Part shown: piece after piece, positions 1 to 6,242 of the stretch
How the letters are laid out: each line of letters starts with the position of its first letter
Numbering within the stretch: position 1 is the first letter of the stretch
Origin: Thermohalobaculum sp050330995
GTDB taxonomy: Bacteria > Pseudomonadota > Alphaproteobacteria > Rhodobacterales > Rhodobacteraceae
Assembly: GCA_050330995.1 (NCBI GenBank)
Contig: JBHJHI010000100.1
Location: 1 to 13,138, forward strand
Length of the DNA stretch: 13,138 bases
Reading direction: 5' to 3'
Notes under the pieces: generated by a model
What the model was told of the DNA's origin: nothing
Databases searched by the model: none
What the model saw: the letters and a program-made list of their open reading frames with translations, nothing else
Position numbers and translations under genes: made by a program

Positions 1-1375
1 GTCCGCCGCGGCGCCCGCCCGGCCAGCCGCCCCGCGACGGCGGCCCGAAGCCCTTCCCCGCCGCCCCTTTCGCGCGCGGCCGCTCGGGCGCGAACAGCGC
101 CGCGCGCCGCTCGCGCAGCGCCTGGGCGTAGTGCGCGCGCACCTCGGCGTCCGCGATGCGCCCGAGCGCCTCCTTCAGCCCGCGGTCGAAGCCCGCGCGC
201 CGCTCGGGGGTGTCGAGCGGCCCCGCCTCGGTCTCGCGCCGCCACAGCATCTCGACGAGCGGCACCGAGGCCGCGACCAGCGCCTGCATCGCCGGCGCGC
301 CGCCGTCGCGCAGCACGTCGTCGGGGTCGCGCCCCTCCGGCAGCAGGCAGAAGCCGAGCGAGCGCTCGGCGCCGAGGCCCGCCAGCGCGAGGTCGACCGC
401 CCGGTGCGCCGCGCGCAGGCCGGCCGCGTCGCCGTCGAGCGCGATCACCGGCTCGGGCGTCATGCGCCAGAGCCGCCTGAGCTGCTCCTCGGTCAGCGCC
501 GTGCCGAGCGGCGCGACGGCATGGTCGAAGCCGGCCTGGGCCAGCGCGATCACGTCCATGTAGCCCTCGGCCACGATCACCGTGCCGGCCTTGGTCGCCG
601 CCGCACGGGCCGCGCGCTCGTTGTAGAGAACCTTGCCCTTGGAGAAGAGCGGCGTCTCGGGGCTGTTGAGGTACTTGGCCTTGGCCGCCGCCGAGAGCGC
701 CCGCCCGCCGAAGGCGATGCAGCGCCCGCGCGGGTCGCGGATCGGGAACATCAGCCGCGCGCGGAAGCGGTCGAACGGCGCGCGCGAGGGGCCGTCCTCG
801 GGCGCGATCAGGAGCCCCGCCTCGACGCCGGCGGCAGTGCGGCCGGTCTCGGCGAGATAGCGCGCGAGGGCGCCCCCGTCCGGGGCGTAGCCGATCTCGA
901 AGCGCTCCAGGGTCGCCTGCGAGAGGCCGCGCCCCTCGGCGTACTCGCGCGCCGTGCGCCCCTCGCGGGCGGCGAAGGCGCGGCGGTAGAAGGCGACCGC
1001 GGCCTCCATGACCTCGAACAGGGCCTTGCGCGGGTCCTCGGCCTCGCGCGATCGGGCGCGCCCCTCCGGCGCCGGCAGGGCCACGCCCGCCTCCGAGGCC
1101 AGCCGCTCGACGGCTTCGGCGAACGACAGGTTCTCGGTCTCCATCACGAAGCGGAACAGATCGCCCCCCGCCCCGCAGCCGAAGCACTTGTAGATGCCGC
1201 GGCGGTCGTCGGCGTGGAACGAGGGCGTCTTCTCGTGATGGAACGGGCACGGCGCCCAGTAGTCGCCGCGGCCGGGCTGCGACTTGCGCCGGTCCCAGGT
1301 CACCTTGCGACCGACGACGTCCGAGAGCGTCAGCCGCGAGCGCAGGTCGTCGAGGAAGGAATCGGGAAAGCGCAT
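1..1375 (-). CDS. dnaG: DNA primase DnaG (3' end outside window)
   Basis: DnaG makes the RNA primers that start Okazaki fragments, working with the replicative helicase. The minus-strand reading opens with ATG and MRFPDSFLDDLRSRL, typical of alphaproteobacterial primases. A CHC2 zinc finger follows with C43, H46, C64 and C67 (CPFHHEKTPSF ... YKCFGCGAGG). The catalytic core contains RFRARLMFPIRD near residue 204. The TOPRIM segment shows VIVAEGYMDVIALAQAG with E270, then ALDGDAAG with D314 and D316, so the metal-binding acidic residues are present. About 458 codons are in the window and the frame stays open to base 1. The missing part is the end of the core and the helicase-binding C-terminal domain; the last visible residues are a basic Gly/Arg/Pro-rich linker. 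No strong Shine-Dalgarno precedes the start. A 104-base gap separates it from the HAD gene upstream, so it may be cotranscribed or have its own promoter. The identification is secure. Confidence 0.97.
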   Translation of the reverse strand, partial: MRFPDSFLDDLRSRLTLSDVVGRKVTWDRRKSQPGRGDYWAPCPFHHEKTPSFHADDRRGIYKCFGCGAGGDLFRFVMETENLSFAEAVERLASEAGVALPAPEGRARSREAEDPRKALFEVMEAAVAFYRRAFAAREGRTAREYAEGRGLSQATLERFEIGYAPDGGALARYLAETGRTAAGVEAGLLIAPEDGPSRAPFDRFRARLMFPIRDPRGRCIAFGGRALSAAAKAKYLNSPETPLFSKGKVLYNERAARAAATKAGTVIVAEGYMDVIALAQAGFDHAVAPLGTALTEEQLRRLWRMTPEPVIALDGDAAGLRAAHRAVDLALAGLGAERSLGFCLLPEGRDPDDVLRDGGAPAMQALVAASVPLVEMLWRRETEAGPLDTPERRAGFDRGLKEALGRIADAEVRAHYAQALRERRAALFAPERPRAKGAAGKGFGPPSRGGWPGGRRGG

Positions 1376-1479
1376 GGGCGGGATGGTGACACGCGGGGGG
1401 CCGGGCACAAGGGGTTCGGGTCTTCGCGGCGAGGGGCTGGCGCGGGCCGGGACGCCCCTCCCCGTCGCGGGCGGCGCCT

Positions 1480-2160
1480 TCAGCCCCCCTCGAGCGCGCG
1501 ACGCACCGCCGCCTCGCAGGCGGCCCAGTCCTCCGGGCTCGCCTCCGCCTCCGGCGCCTCGGGCAGCACCGAGCGGATGAAGGGCGAGCCGCGGAAGTGT
1601 ATGCGCCGGACCTCGGGCGCACGGCGCGCGGCCGAGGCGATCTGGCTCGGGCTGTCGTCGACGAAGGCCGCCGGCGCGCCGTCCGCCGCCGCGGCGAGCC
1701 AGGCGAGCGCCGCGCCCTTGCCGCCCGCGTTGGCGATCACCGGCGCGCGGAGGCCGAGGCGGGCGAGGTTGTCGATCCGCGCCGCGCGCGCGGGACGCGG
1801 CACGTTGGTCAGCACCACCACCTGCGCGATCTCTTCGAGACGCGCGATCGCCTCCAGCGCGCCGTCGAGCGGCTCCTGGCGCGCGGTCTCCTCCTCGAAG
1901 AACGCGTCGAGCAGGCGGATCGCGCCCTCGAACGGCACCGGGCGCGTCTCGCCCGAGGGGTAGATCGCGCCTTCGAGCTGGTACTGCGTCAACCGGATCT
2001 CGTAGCCGACCCCTTCGAGCCAGCGCGCGAGGTGGCCCGCGAAGGCGACGATCACCTCGTCGCAGTCGAGCGCCACGAGCGGGCGCCCGGCGACGACGCC
2101 CGCGGCGTCGAGATCGGCCAGGACCTCGCGCGGCAGGGCGCGCTCCGACCCGGCGCTCAT
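1480..2160 (-). CDS. HAD-superfamily hydrolase
   Basis: This is a predicted soluble phosphohydrolase of about 226 residues; the substrate is unknown. HAD signatures appear in order. Motif I is LVALDCDEVIVAF, with nucleophile D32 and acid D34. Motif II is VVVLTNVP, with T118. Motif III is the lysine in NAGGKGAAL (K148). Motif IV is AAFVDDSPSQI, with D168 and D169. All residues needed for phosphatase chemistry are therefore present. The stretch between motifs I and II (residues 40-100) would form the cap. I chose ATG at 2160 because GGAG lies five bases upstream and the ATG overlaps the stop of the preceding gene (ATGA), which suggests translational coupling. A GTG at 2166 would add two residues. 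It probably shares an operon with the DUF3572-like gene. The sequence between motifs II and IV (recovering a fixed chain from a name-like DNV/TNV context) resembles HAD proteins of unknown function rather than a named enzyme, so no gene symbol is given. Confidence 0.85.
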   Translation of the reverse strand: MSAGSERALPREVLADLDAAGVVAGRPLVALDCDEVIVAFAGHLARWLEGVGYEIRLTQYQLEGAIYPSGETRPVPFEGAIRLLDAFFEEETARQEPLDGALEAIARLEEIAQVVVLTNVPRPARAARIDNLARLGLRAPVIANAGGKGAALAWLAAAADGAPAAFVDDSPSQIASAARRAPEVRRIHFRGSPFIRSVLPEAPEAEASPEDWAACEAAVRRALEGG

Positions 2161-2435
2161 GTCCACTCCGGCGCGTCGCCGCCCGGCAGGCTCGCGCGGG
2201 CGAGGCGCACCCGCTCGGGGGGCGCGTCGACCTCGCCGGCGAAGGCGATCACGCTCTCGTCCTCGGCGAGGACGTGGTCGAGCACGAAGCCGAGGAAGGC
2301 GGGCTCGGCGATGCGCGCGCGCAGGTCCTCGGGCGCGCAGCCCGCGGCGTCGAGGAAGGCGCCGGCGCGCTCGGGCTCGCGGGCGAGCCAGCCGAGCGCC
2401 TGCAGCGCCAGCGCCTCGGCCATGGTGCGGTCCAT
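2157..2435 (-). CDS. DUF3572-like small protein
   Basis: This 92-residue protein is acidic and Ala/Leu-rich, with no signal peptide or membrane segment. The line MAEALALQALGWLAREPERAGAFLDAAG is followed by a helical segment (LRARIAEPAFLGFVLDHVLA), then ESVIAFAGEVDAPPERV and a terminal RASLPGGDAPEWT. The pattern 'ALQALGWL...FL..TG...LR..I..PAFL..VLD.....E...AFA' matches my memory of DUF3572, a family restricted to alphaproteobacteria whose function is unknown. The start at 2435 has a GGGGGAG Shine-Dalgarno about six bases upstream; an internal ATG four codons in is an alternative. Its stop overlaps the start of the HAD gene. It is transcribed divergently from the response regulator at 2642, and as I recall DUF3572 genes often lie beside divK in Rhizobiales, which fits this arrangement. 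No function can be assigned. Confidence 0.8.
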   Translation of the reverse strand: MDRTMAEALALQALGWLAREPERAGAFLDAAGCAPEDLRARIAEPAFLGFVLDHVLAEDESVIAFAGEVDAPPERVRLARASLPGGDAPEWT

Positions 2436-2530
2436 CTCGTCTCCCCCTCGGGGCGGCTTCGGTCGGGTGAGGCTAAAGCGGCTCGGCGTCCGCGATTCAA
2501 GGCGGCCGTGCCCGGCAACGAAGTTTTAAG

Positions 2531-2546
2531 ACACTGCGTCCAGTGT
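2531..2546. promoter_or_regulatory. Inverted repeat in divergent promoter region, possible operator
   Basis: Perfect 6-bp arms ACACTG and CAGTGT are separated by CGTC, in the 206-base divergent region between the DUF3572-like gene and the response regulator. It lies just after an AT-rich run (AAGTTTTAAG). The size fits a dimeric regulator site, but no regulator can be named. A weak RNA hairpin in the response-regulator leader is the alternative. Confidence 0.35.
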
Positions 2547-2641
2547 GGCATCGACCCGGACGCGGCCCTCCGCGCGCGGGCCGGAAACCCGAAGAGGTTG
2601 CGGCGCTGGGGCGGCGGACCGACGAGGCATCGAGGTACAGA

Positions 2642-3034
2642 ATGACCGCAACGGCGCTGCTCGTGGAAGACAACGCGCTGAACCGCCTCCTCTTCGCGGA
2701 GGTTCTCGCGCACGAGGGGTTCGACACGGTGGTCGACGAGACCGGGGAAGGGGCGGTGACGCTGGCGCGGCGCCATCGCCCGGCCGTGGCGCTGGTCGAT
2801 CTCGGCCTGCCCGGCCGTCCCGGGCTCGACGTGGTGCGCAGCCTGTGCGCGCTCGCCCAGGACGGGGGACTGCCGATCATCGCCGTCTCCGCCTTCGCGC
2901 GCGAGGAGGACGAGCGCGCGGCCTACGCCGCCGGGGCCGATCTCTACCTCAGCAAGCCGGTCGACCTGCACCGCCTGCAGGCCGCGCTCGCCTCGATGAC
3001 GCCCCCCGACGTCCCGCGCCGCTGCGTCGCCTGA
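2642..3034 (+). CDS. Single-domain response regulator, DivK-like
   Basis: This 130-residue protein is essentially one CheY-type receiver domain with no output domain. It should act by phosphorylation-dependent protein contacts in the cytoplasm. The metal-binding acidic pair is E9-D10 (LLVEDNALN), the phospho-acceptor is D53 in ALVDLGLPG, the switch hydroxyl is S83 (IIAVSAFA) and the conserved lysine is K105 (YLSKPVDL). The order VEDNALNRLLF ... AVSAFAREEDERA ... YLSKPVDLHRL resembles DivK, the cell-cycle regulator of alphaproteobacteria. It is more diverged than usual DivK, for example in VDLGLPGRPG, and no pleD follows. The ATG is chosen because GAGG lies six bases upstream; an in-frame GTG at 2543 would add residues without receiver character. 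The last ten residues (PPDVPRRCVA) are a short unstructured tail. It could be true DivK or a paralogue. Confidence 0.85.
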   Translation: MTATALLVEDNALNRLLFAEVLAHEGFDTVVDETGEGAVTLARRHRPAVALVDLGLPGRPGLDVVRSLCALAQDGGLPIIAVSAFAREEDERAAYAAGADLYLSKPVDLHRLQAALASMTPPDVPRRCVA

Positions 3035-3142
3035 GCCGCCGCTCGCGTCGCCGCGCCGCGGCGTTCGCCCCCGCCGGCCGCCCCCTGCTCCTTCCTGCGA
3101 GGGGAAACGGCCCGGGCACACCGGCGCCCCGACGGGACGGCA

Positions 3143-3159
3143 CGCGACCCGCGGTCGCG
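3143..3159. terminator. Hairpin downstream of the response regulator
   Basis: Perfect 7-bp stem CGCGACC/GGTCGCG with a three-base loop, about 110 bases after the response regulator stop. It has no T run, so it may be only a weak or Rho-assisted terminator, or have no role. Confidence 0.25.
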
Positions 3160-3260
3160 CGTCCCGCGAAAGCCCGACCATAATCGTCTTCCGAAAACGA
3201 CGCGGGCCCGGCTCGGATGCCACGGCCGGTCGCGAGCGCGTCGCGCCACGGCGTTCGCTC

Positions 3261-3283
3261 CGCCCGAGCGGACCGCTCGGGCG
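3261..3283. repeat. Perfect 11-bp inverted repeat with single-base centre
   Basis: The arms CGCCCGAGCGG and CCGCTCGGGCG flank a single A, giving a 23-base near-perfect dyad. It lies in the gap between convergent genes. The dyad could be a protein-binding site in DNA or a bidirectional terminator stem; neither strand shows a T tract after it. Confidence 0.55.
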
Positions 3284-3319
3284 TCGTGAAGGCGCGTGCT
3301 CTCGATGATCCGCGGCGCG

Positions 3320-3340
3320 CGACCCGATCCGATCGGGTCG
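3320..3340 (-). terminator. Hairpin just after the CAP gene, candidate terminator
   Basis: A 9-bp perfect stem CGACCCGAT/ATCGGGTCG with loop CCG begins ten bases beyond the stop codon of the CAP-domain gene on the minus strand. The position suits a terminator for the Rieske-CAP operon. The lack of a T run lowers certainty. Confidence 0.4.
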
Positions 3341-3349
3341 GACGGCGCC

Positions 3350-4264
3350 CTAGCGCGAGGCGCCGAGGACGGCGGCGAGGGTCTTGCGCCCGGTGCCGTC
3401 GGCGAGGAGGGCGACGCCGAGGCGGTCGAAGCGCGGCTCGGTCAGCCGTCCGCCGCTCGCCTCCAGGAGGCGCCCGCCGAGGCGCTCGACGTCGGCCGCG
3501 GTCGGCTCGGTGCCGCAGCCCCCGCAGGCGACGCTCGACGCGGCCAGGGCGGCGAAGCGCGAGCGCGCGCCGTCGGGCAGCGCCGCGACGAGATCGAGCG
3601 AGCCGTCTTCGGCGAAGGCGCGGCGCGCGAGGGCCGCCGCCGCGCTCCTGAGCGCGGCCGAGCGCTCGACCGGCGCCGCGCCCGCTTCGGCCCGCGCGGC
3701 GTTGACGCGCTCGATCAGGCGGCGGGCGACGGCGTCGGCGGCGATCGGCCCGCCCTCGTCGGAGGACGCGCCGGGACCGGCGAAGGTCTGCACCGCCCAG
3801 ACCCGGTCGCCCGAGGCGGCGATGCCGAAGCCGAAACCGGCGAGGCCCCCGGCCAGGAGGTTCGCGCGGTGGCCGGGGCTGTCCATCCAGCCCTCCTGGA
3901 ACGCCTCGATCCGCTCGCGGTCGGGGGCGCAGTTCGTGCAGCGCGCGATGTTCTCGCGCGCCACCTTCCAGCGCCCGCCGCCGGCGGCGAGGTAGCGGTC
4001 GCGCACATCGTCGCCGTCGGGCGCTTCGTGGGCGAAGTAGCCCTGGGCGGCCATGTCCTCGGCGTGGACCTGCGCCGCCTCGTCGAGCGCCGCGCGGGGC
4101 TCCAGCGTGGGCAGGCCGTGCGCGGCGCGGTCCTCGTTGACGAGCGCCAGCGCCCGCTCGCGCAGGGCGGCGAGGTCGTCCGGGACCTCGGCCGCGGCGG
4201 CCGGTAGCGCGAGGCCCAGAAGGACGACGGCGCCGAGGCGGCCGAGGCGCGCCGCGAGGCTCAC
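3350..4264 (-). CDS. Secreted CAP-domain protein with a degenerate second repeat
   Basis: The predicted precursor has 304 residues. A signal peptide covers about residues 1-25 (LGAVVLLGLALPAAAA, cleavage near AAA-EVP), so it should be periplasmic or secreted. Residues 35-162 form a CAP (SCP/PR1, YkwD-like) domain: ALVNEDRAAHGL, H67 in QVHAEDMA, GYFAH, E104 in ENIARC and H132 in SPGHRANLL, ending WAVQTFAG. The usual two His and acidic pocket residues appear present. Residues 180-304 look like a second, decayed copy: LIERVNAARAEAG aligns with the domain start, ASGGRLTEPRFDRLGVALL with the GHR-to-end part, and the pocket His residues are lost. Both halves contain a CxxC pair (C109/C112, C247/C250). 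The GTG start is chosen because it overlaps the stop of the oxidoreductase (GTGA) and opens directly into the signal peptide. CAP proteins bind lipids or other ligands in several systems; the ligand here is unknown. Confidence 0.85.
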   Translation of the reverse strand: MSLAARLGRLGAVVLLGLALPAAAAEVPDDLAALRERALALVNEDRAAHGLPTLEPRAALDEAAQVHAEDMAAQGYFAHEAPDGDDVRDRYLAAGGGRWKVARENIARCTNCAPDRERIEAFQEGWMDSPGHRANLLAGGLAGFGFGIAASGDRVWAVQTFAGPGASSDEGGPIAADAVARRLIERVNAARAEAGAAPVERSAALRSAAAALARRAFAEDGSLDLVAALPDGARSRFAALAASSVACGGCGTEPTAADVERLGGRLLEASGGRLTEPRFDRLGVALLADGTGRKTLAAVLGASR

Positions 4265-5784
4265 GCCACCAGCCTCATCGGGTCCCAGCCCGCCGCCTCC
4301 AGCGCGTCGCGGCGCACCTCGCCCTTCGTCAGCCGCGCGAGGTGATAGGCGGCGGTGCGGTCCTGCGATCCGCCCCCCGTGGCGCCGACCACGACGCCGT
4401 CCGCGAGGTGCCAGCGGGTGAAGTCGCCGCTCCCGACAGAGCCGGTGTCGACGAACTCCAGATCGGGCGAGGTGTCGCCGGCCATGTGCAGCGGCCCGCC
4501 GATCTTCGACCAGAAGAACGGGATCGCCTCGGCCGGGCGGGAGCGGCCGAGCATGGCGCTGGCCGCCACGCGGCCTTCCTCCTCGGCCGCGCGCCAGTGG
4601 CGGGTGCGCGCGCCCTCGCGCGCGGCCGCGTCGCCGCCGACCCAGAGCGCGTCGTCGGCTTCGAGGTCCGCGCTCACGGCGACGGCGCCGTCGTCCTCGG
4701 CCCCGCCGGCAAGGTCGCCGCGCCGCGCCTCGCCGACGGCCACGAGCGCGAGGGCGGTGTCGACCGTCGCGCCGGAGGCGAGCCTCACGCGCGCGAGCCG
4801 GCCGTCCTCGCCCTCGAAGGCCCCGGGCTTCTCCTCGGTCATCAGCCGCACGCCGGCCCCCTTCAGCCGCTCGGTGACGAGACCGGCGATGTCGCGTCCG
4901 AGCGGCTTCTCGCCGGGCAGGCTCTCGGGGGCGACGAGCACCACCTCGCGCCCCGCCTCGCCGAGGGCCGAGGCCGTCTCCATGCCGATGAAGCCGCCGC
5001 CGATCACCACGACCGGCCCCGGACGGGCGGCCTTGGCGGCGATCGCCTCGGCGTCCTCGACCGAACGCAGCACGGCGACGCCTTCGAGGTCGTGGCCGGG
5101 CAGGTCCAGCATCTTCGGCCCCGCGCCGGGCGCGAGGAAGCAGCGGTCGTAGGGCACTCGCTCGCCGCCTTCGAGCACCACGGCGCGGCCCGCGCGATCG
5201 ATGCGCTCGACAGGCGTGGCGAAGCGGGTGGCGACGCCCATGGCCTCCAGCGTCTCGCGCCCGATCCGCCGGATCGAGGCGCGGTCGCCGCCCGTGGCCG
5301 CGACGCTCTTCGACAGCACGGTGCGCTCGTAGAGCGGGTCGCCCTCGCGGTCGATCAGGGTGATGCGCCCGCGGTGGCCGAGGCCGCGCAGGCCGTCGAC
5401 GCAGGCGAGCCCGGCCGCGCCCGCGCCGACCACGACCACGTGCGGGTCCTCGGCATCGACCTCGAAGGCGGGCTCGGCCACGGCGTCGCCGACCAGGACG
5501 TCGCCCTTCTCGACCGCGACGCGATAGCGCGTCAGCGGGCCGAGGCCGGGGCCGTGGCGGCGCGCGCCGGTGGCGAGCTCGAACACGGCGTGGTGGAACG
5601 GACAGACCACGAGCCCCTCGCCGATCGCGCCCTTGGCGAGCGGCGCGCCGAGATGGGGGCAGAGGCCCTGGAAGGCGACCACCTCCTCGCCCCGGGGACG
5701 ATGGAGGAGGATCGCCTCGCCGTCCTTGTCGACGCCGAGGCAGCCGCCCTCGGCGATGTCTGAGAGAGCGCACACCCGCTGCAT
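4261..5784 (-). CDS. Rieske [2Fe-2S] / FAD-dependent NAD(P) oxidoreductase (AIF type 3-like)
   Basis: This 507-residue cytoplasmic redox protein has an N-terminal Rieske domain with ligands C42, H44, C61 and H64 (LCPHLGAPLA ... VVCPFHHAVFEL). A short linker leads to a pyridine nucleotide-disulphide reductase fold. The FAD-binding GxGxxG is VVVVGAGAAGLA (about 116-127), the NAD(P)-binding one VVVIGGGFIGME (about 258-269), and the second FAD motif is DALWVGGDAA in the C-terminal third. A ferredoxin-reductase-like C-terminal domain ends the protein. No redox-active CxxC was seen, so it belongs with ferredoxin/rubredoxin-reductase-like enzymes and AIF homologues carrying Rieske domains. It probably moves electrons from NAD(P)H through FAD to the cluster or to an unknown partner. 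The ATG at 5784 has AAAGGCGA upstream and gives the expected Rieske start. Larger open frames here are antisense or frame extensions. Its stop overlaps the CAP gene start, so the two are translationally coupled. Confidence 0.9.
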   Translation of the reverse strand: MQRVCALSDIAEGGCLGVDKDGEAILLHRPRGEEVVAFQGLCPHLGAPLAKGAIGEGLVVCPFHHAVFELATGARRHGPGLGPLTRYRVAVEKGDVLVGDAVAEPAFEVDAEDPHVVVVGAGAAGLACVDGLRGLGHRGRITLIDREGDPLYERTVLSKSVAATGGDRASIRRIGRETLEAMGVATRFATPVERIDRAGRAVVLEGGERVPYDRCFLAPGAGPKMLDLPGHDLEGVAVLRSVEDAEAIAAKAARPGPVVVIGGGFIGMETASALGEAGREVVLVAPESLPGEKPLGRDIAGLVTERLKGAGVRLMTEEKPGAFEGEDGRLARVRLASGATVDTALALVAVGEARRGDLAGGAEDDGAVAVSADLEADDALWVGGDAAAREGARTRHWRAAEEEGRVAASAMLGRSRPAEAIPFFWSKIGGPLHMAGDTSPDLEFVDTGSVGSGDFTRWHLADGVVVGATGGGSQDRTAAYHLARLTKGEVRRDALEAAGWDPMRLVA

Positions 5785-5951
5785 GTCGGTCGCCTTTCGC
5801 CTTGTCGTGATCGACCAAGCCAACCGGCGGGTGCGGGGCGGCGTTCCGCATCGGTACACGGGGTGCGACCCGCAGCGGCGGGAGACCGCGCCGGACGGGC
5901 GCCTCGACGGACGATATCGGTGCGCGAGCCGCCGAGGGGCGGGCCCGCGCG

Positions 5952-6080
5952 TCAGAGGAGCAGCTTGGCGAGCGCCACGATCGCGAGCGTCGCGCCGGAG
6001 GCCACGACCGCCGTGTACCACTCGCTCTCGGTCTGGCGCGTCGCGGTCTCGGCGTTGAGCGCGGCGATCGTCGCCTTCAC
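5952..6080 (-). CDS. Tiny single-helix membrane protein
   Basis: The 42-codon reading ends ESEWYTAVVASGATLAIVAL followed by AKLLL: a short polar helix rich in Ala, Glu and Thr (IAALNAETATRQTESEW) and one hydrophobic segment of about 20 residues at the C terminus. The Trp-Tyr pair sits at the membrane interface. I recall a loose class of small alphaproteobacterial proteins with charged 'ETxxRxxE' repeats before a WYP...VASGATLAIVAIAKLFL tail, and this matches well. The only in-frame canonical start is GTG at 6080, with GGAG three bases upstream, which is rather close. The similarity-like sequence continues upstream (AIYRTATAEAAATDREPRELEQ) without ATG, GTG or TTG, so the real start is uncertain, or the gene has lost its start. 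It lies 162 bases downstream of the EAL gene on the same strand. Function unknown. Confidence 0.5.
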   Translation of the reverse strand: MKATIAALNAETATRQTESEWYTAVVASGATLAIVALAKLLL

Positions 6081-6242
6081 CTGCTCCAGTTCCCGCGGCT
6101 CGCGATCCGTCGCGGCGGCCTCCGCTGTCGCCGTCCGATAGATGGCCTCACTCGCGACGGACGGCGGGCGTATGGCCGGGCGGAGCGGCCTCGGCCGTAC
6201 GGCGCGGCCCGCCGGGCGCGATCGCGTCGCGTGCGCCCCCGC

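Larger units (their letters stand above)
3035..3349. other. Intergenic gap with several hairpins, no gene seen
   Basis: No convincing coding region was found on either strand. The reading frames crossing it are Arg/Ala/Pro-rich shadows without family features. It holds at least three perfect inverted repeats (3143-3159, 3261-3283, 3320-3340) and a short AT-rich stretch (CCATAATCG, near 3178-3186). Genes on both sides converge into the gap, so bidirectional transcription termination is the simplest role. Confidence 0.6.

Noticed and set aside
131..1963. Long plus-strand open frame opposite dnaG and the HAD gene
   Set aside because: It is Arg/Ala-rich with no domain pattern and lies antisense to a clear DnaG; the open frame follows from GC-rich third codon positions.
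4342..5763. 473-codon plus-strand open frame opposite the Rieske-FAD gene
   Set aside because: No recognisable domain; it mirrors a clearly coding minus strand.
4265..5851. Upstream extension of the CAP frame to 833 residues
   Set aside because: The added part is Arg-rich and out of frame within the Rieske-FAD gene; the signal peptide begins right at GTG 4264.
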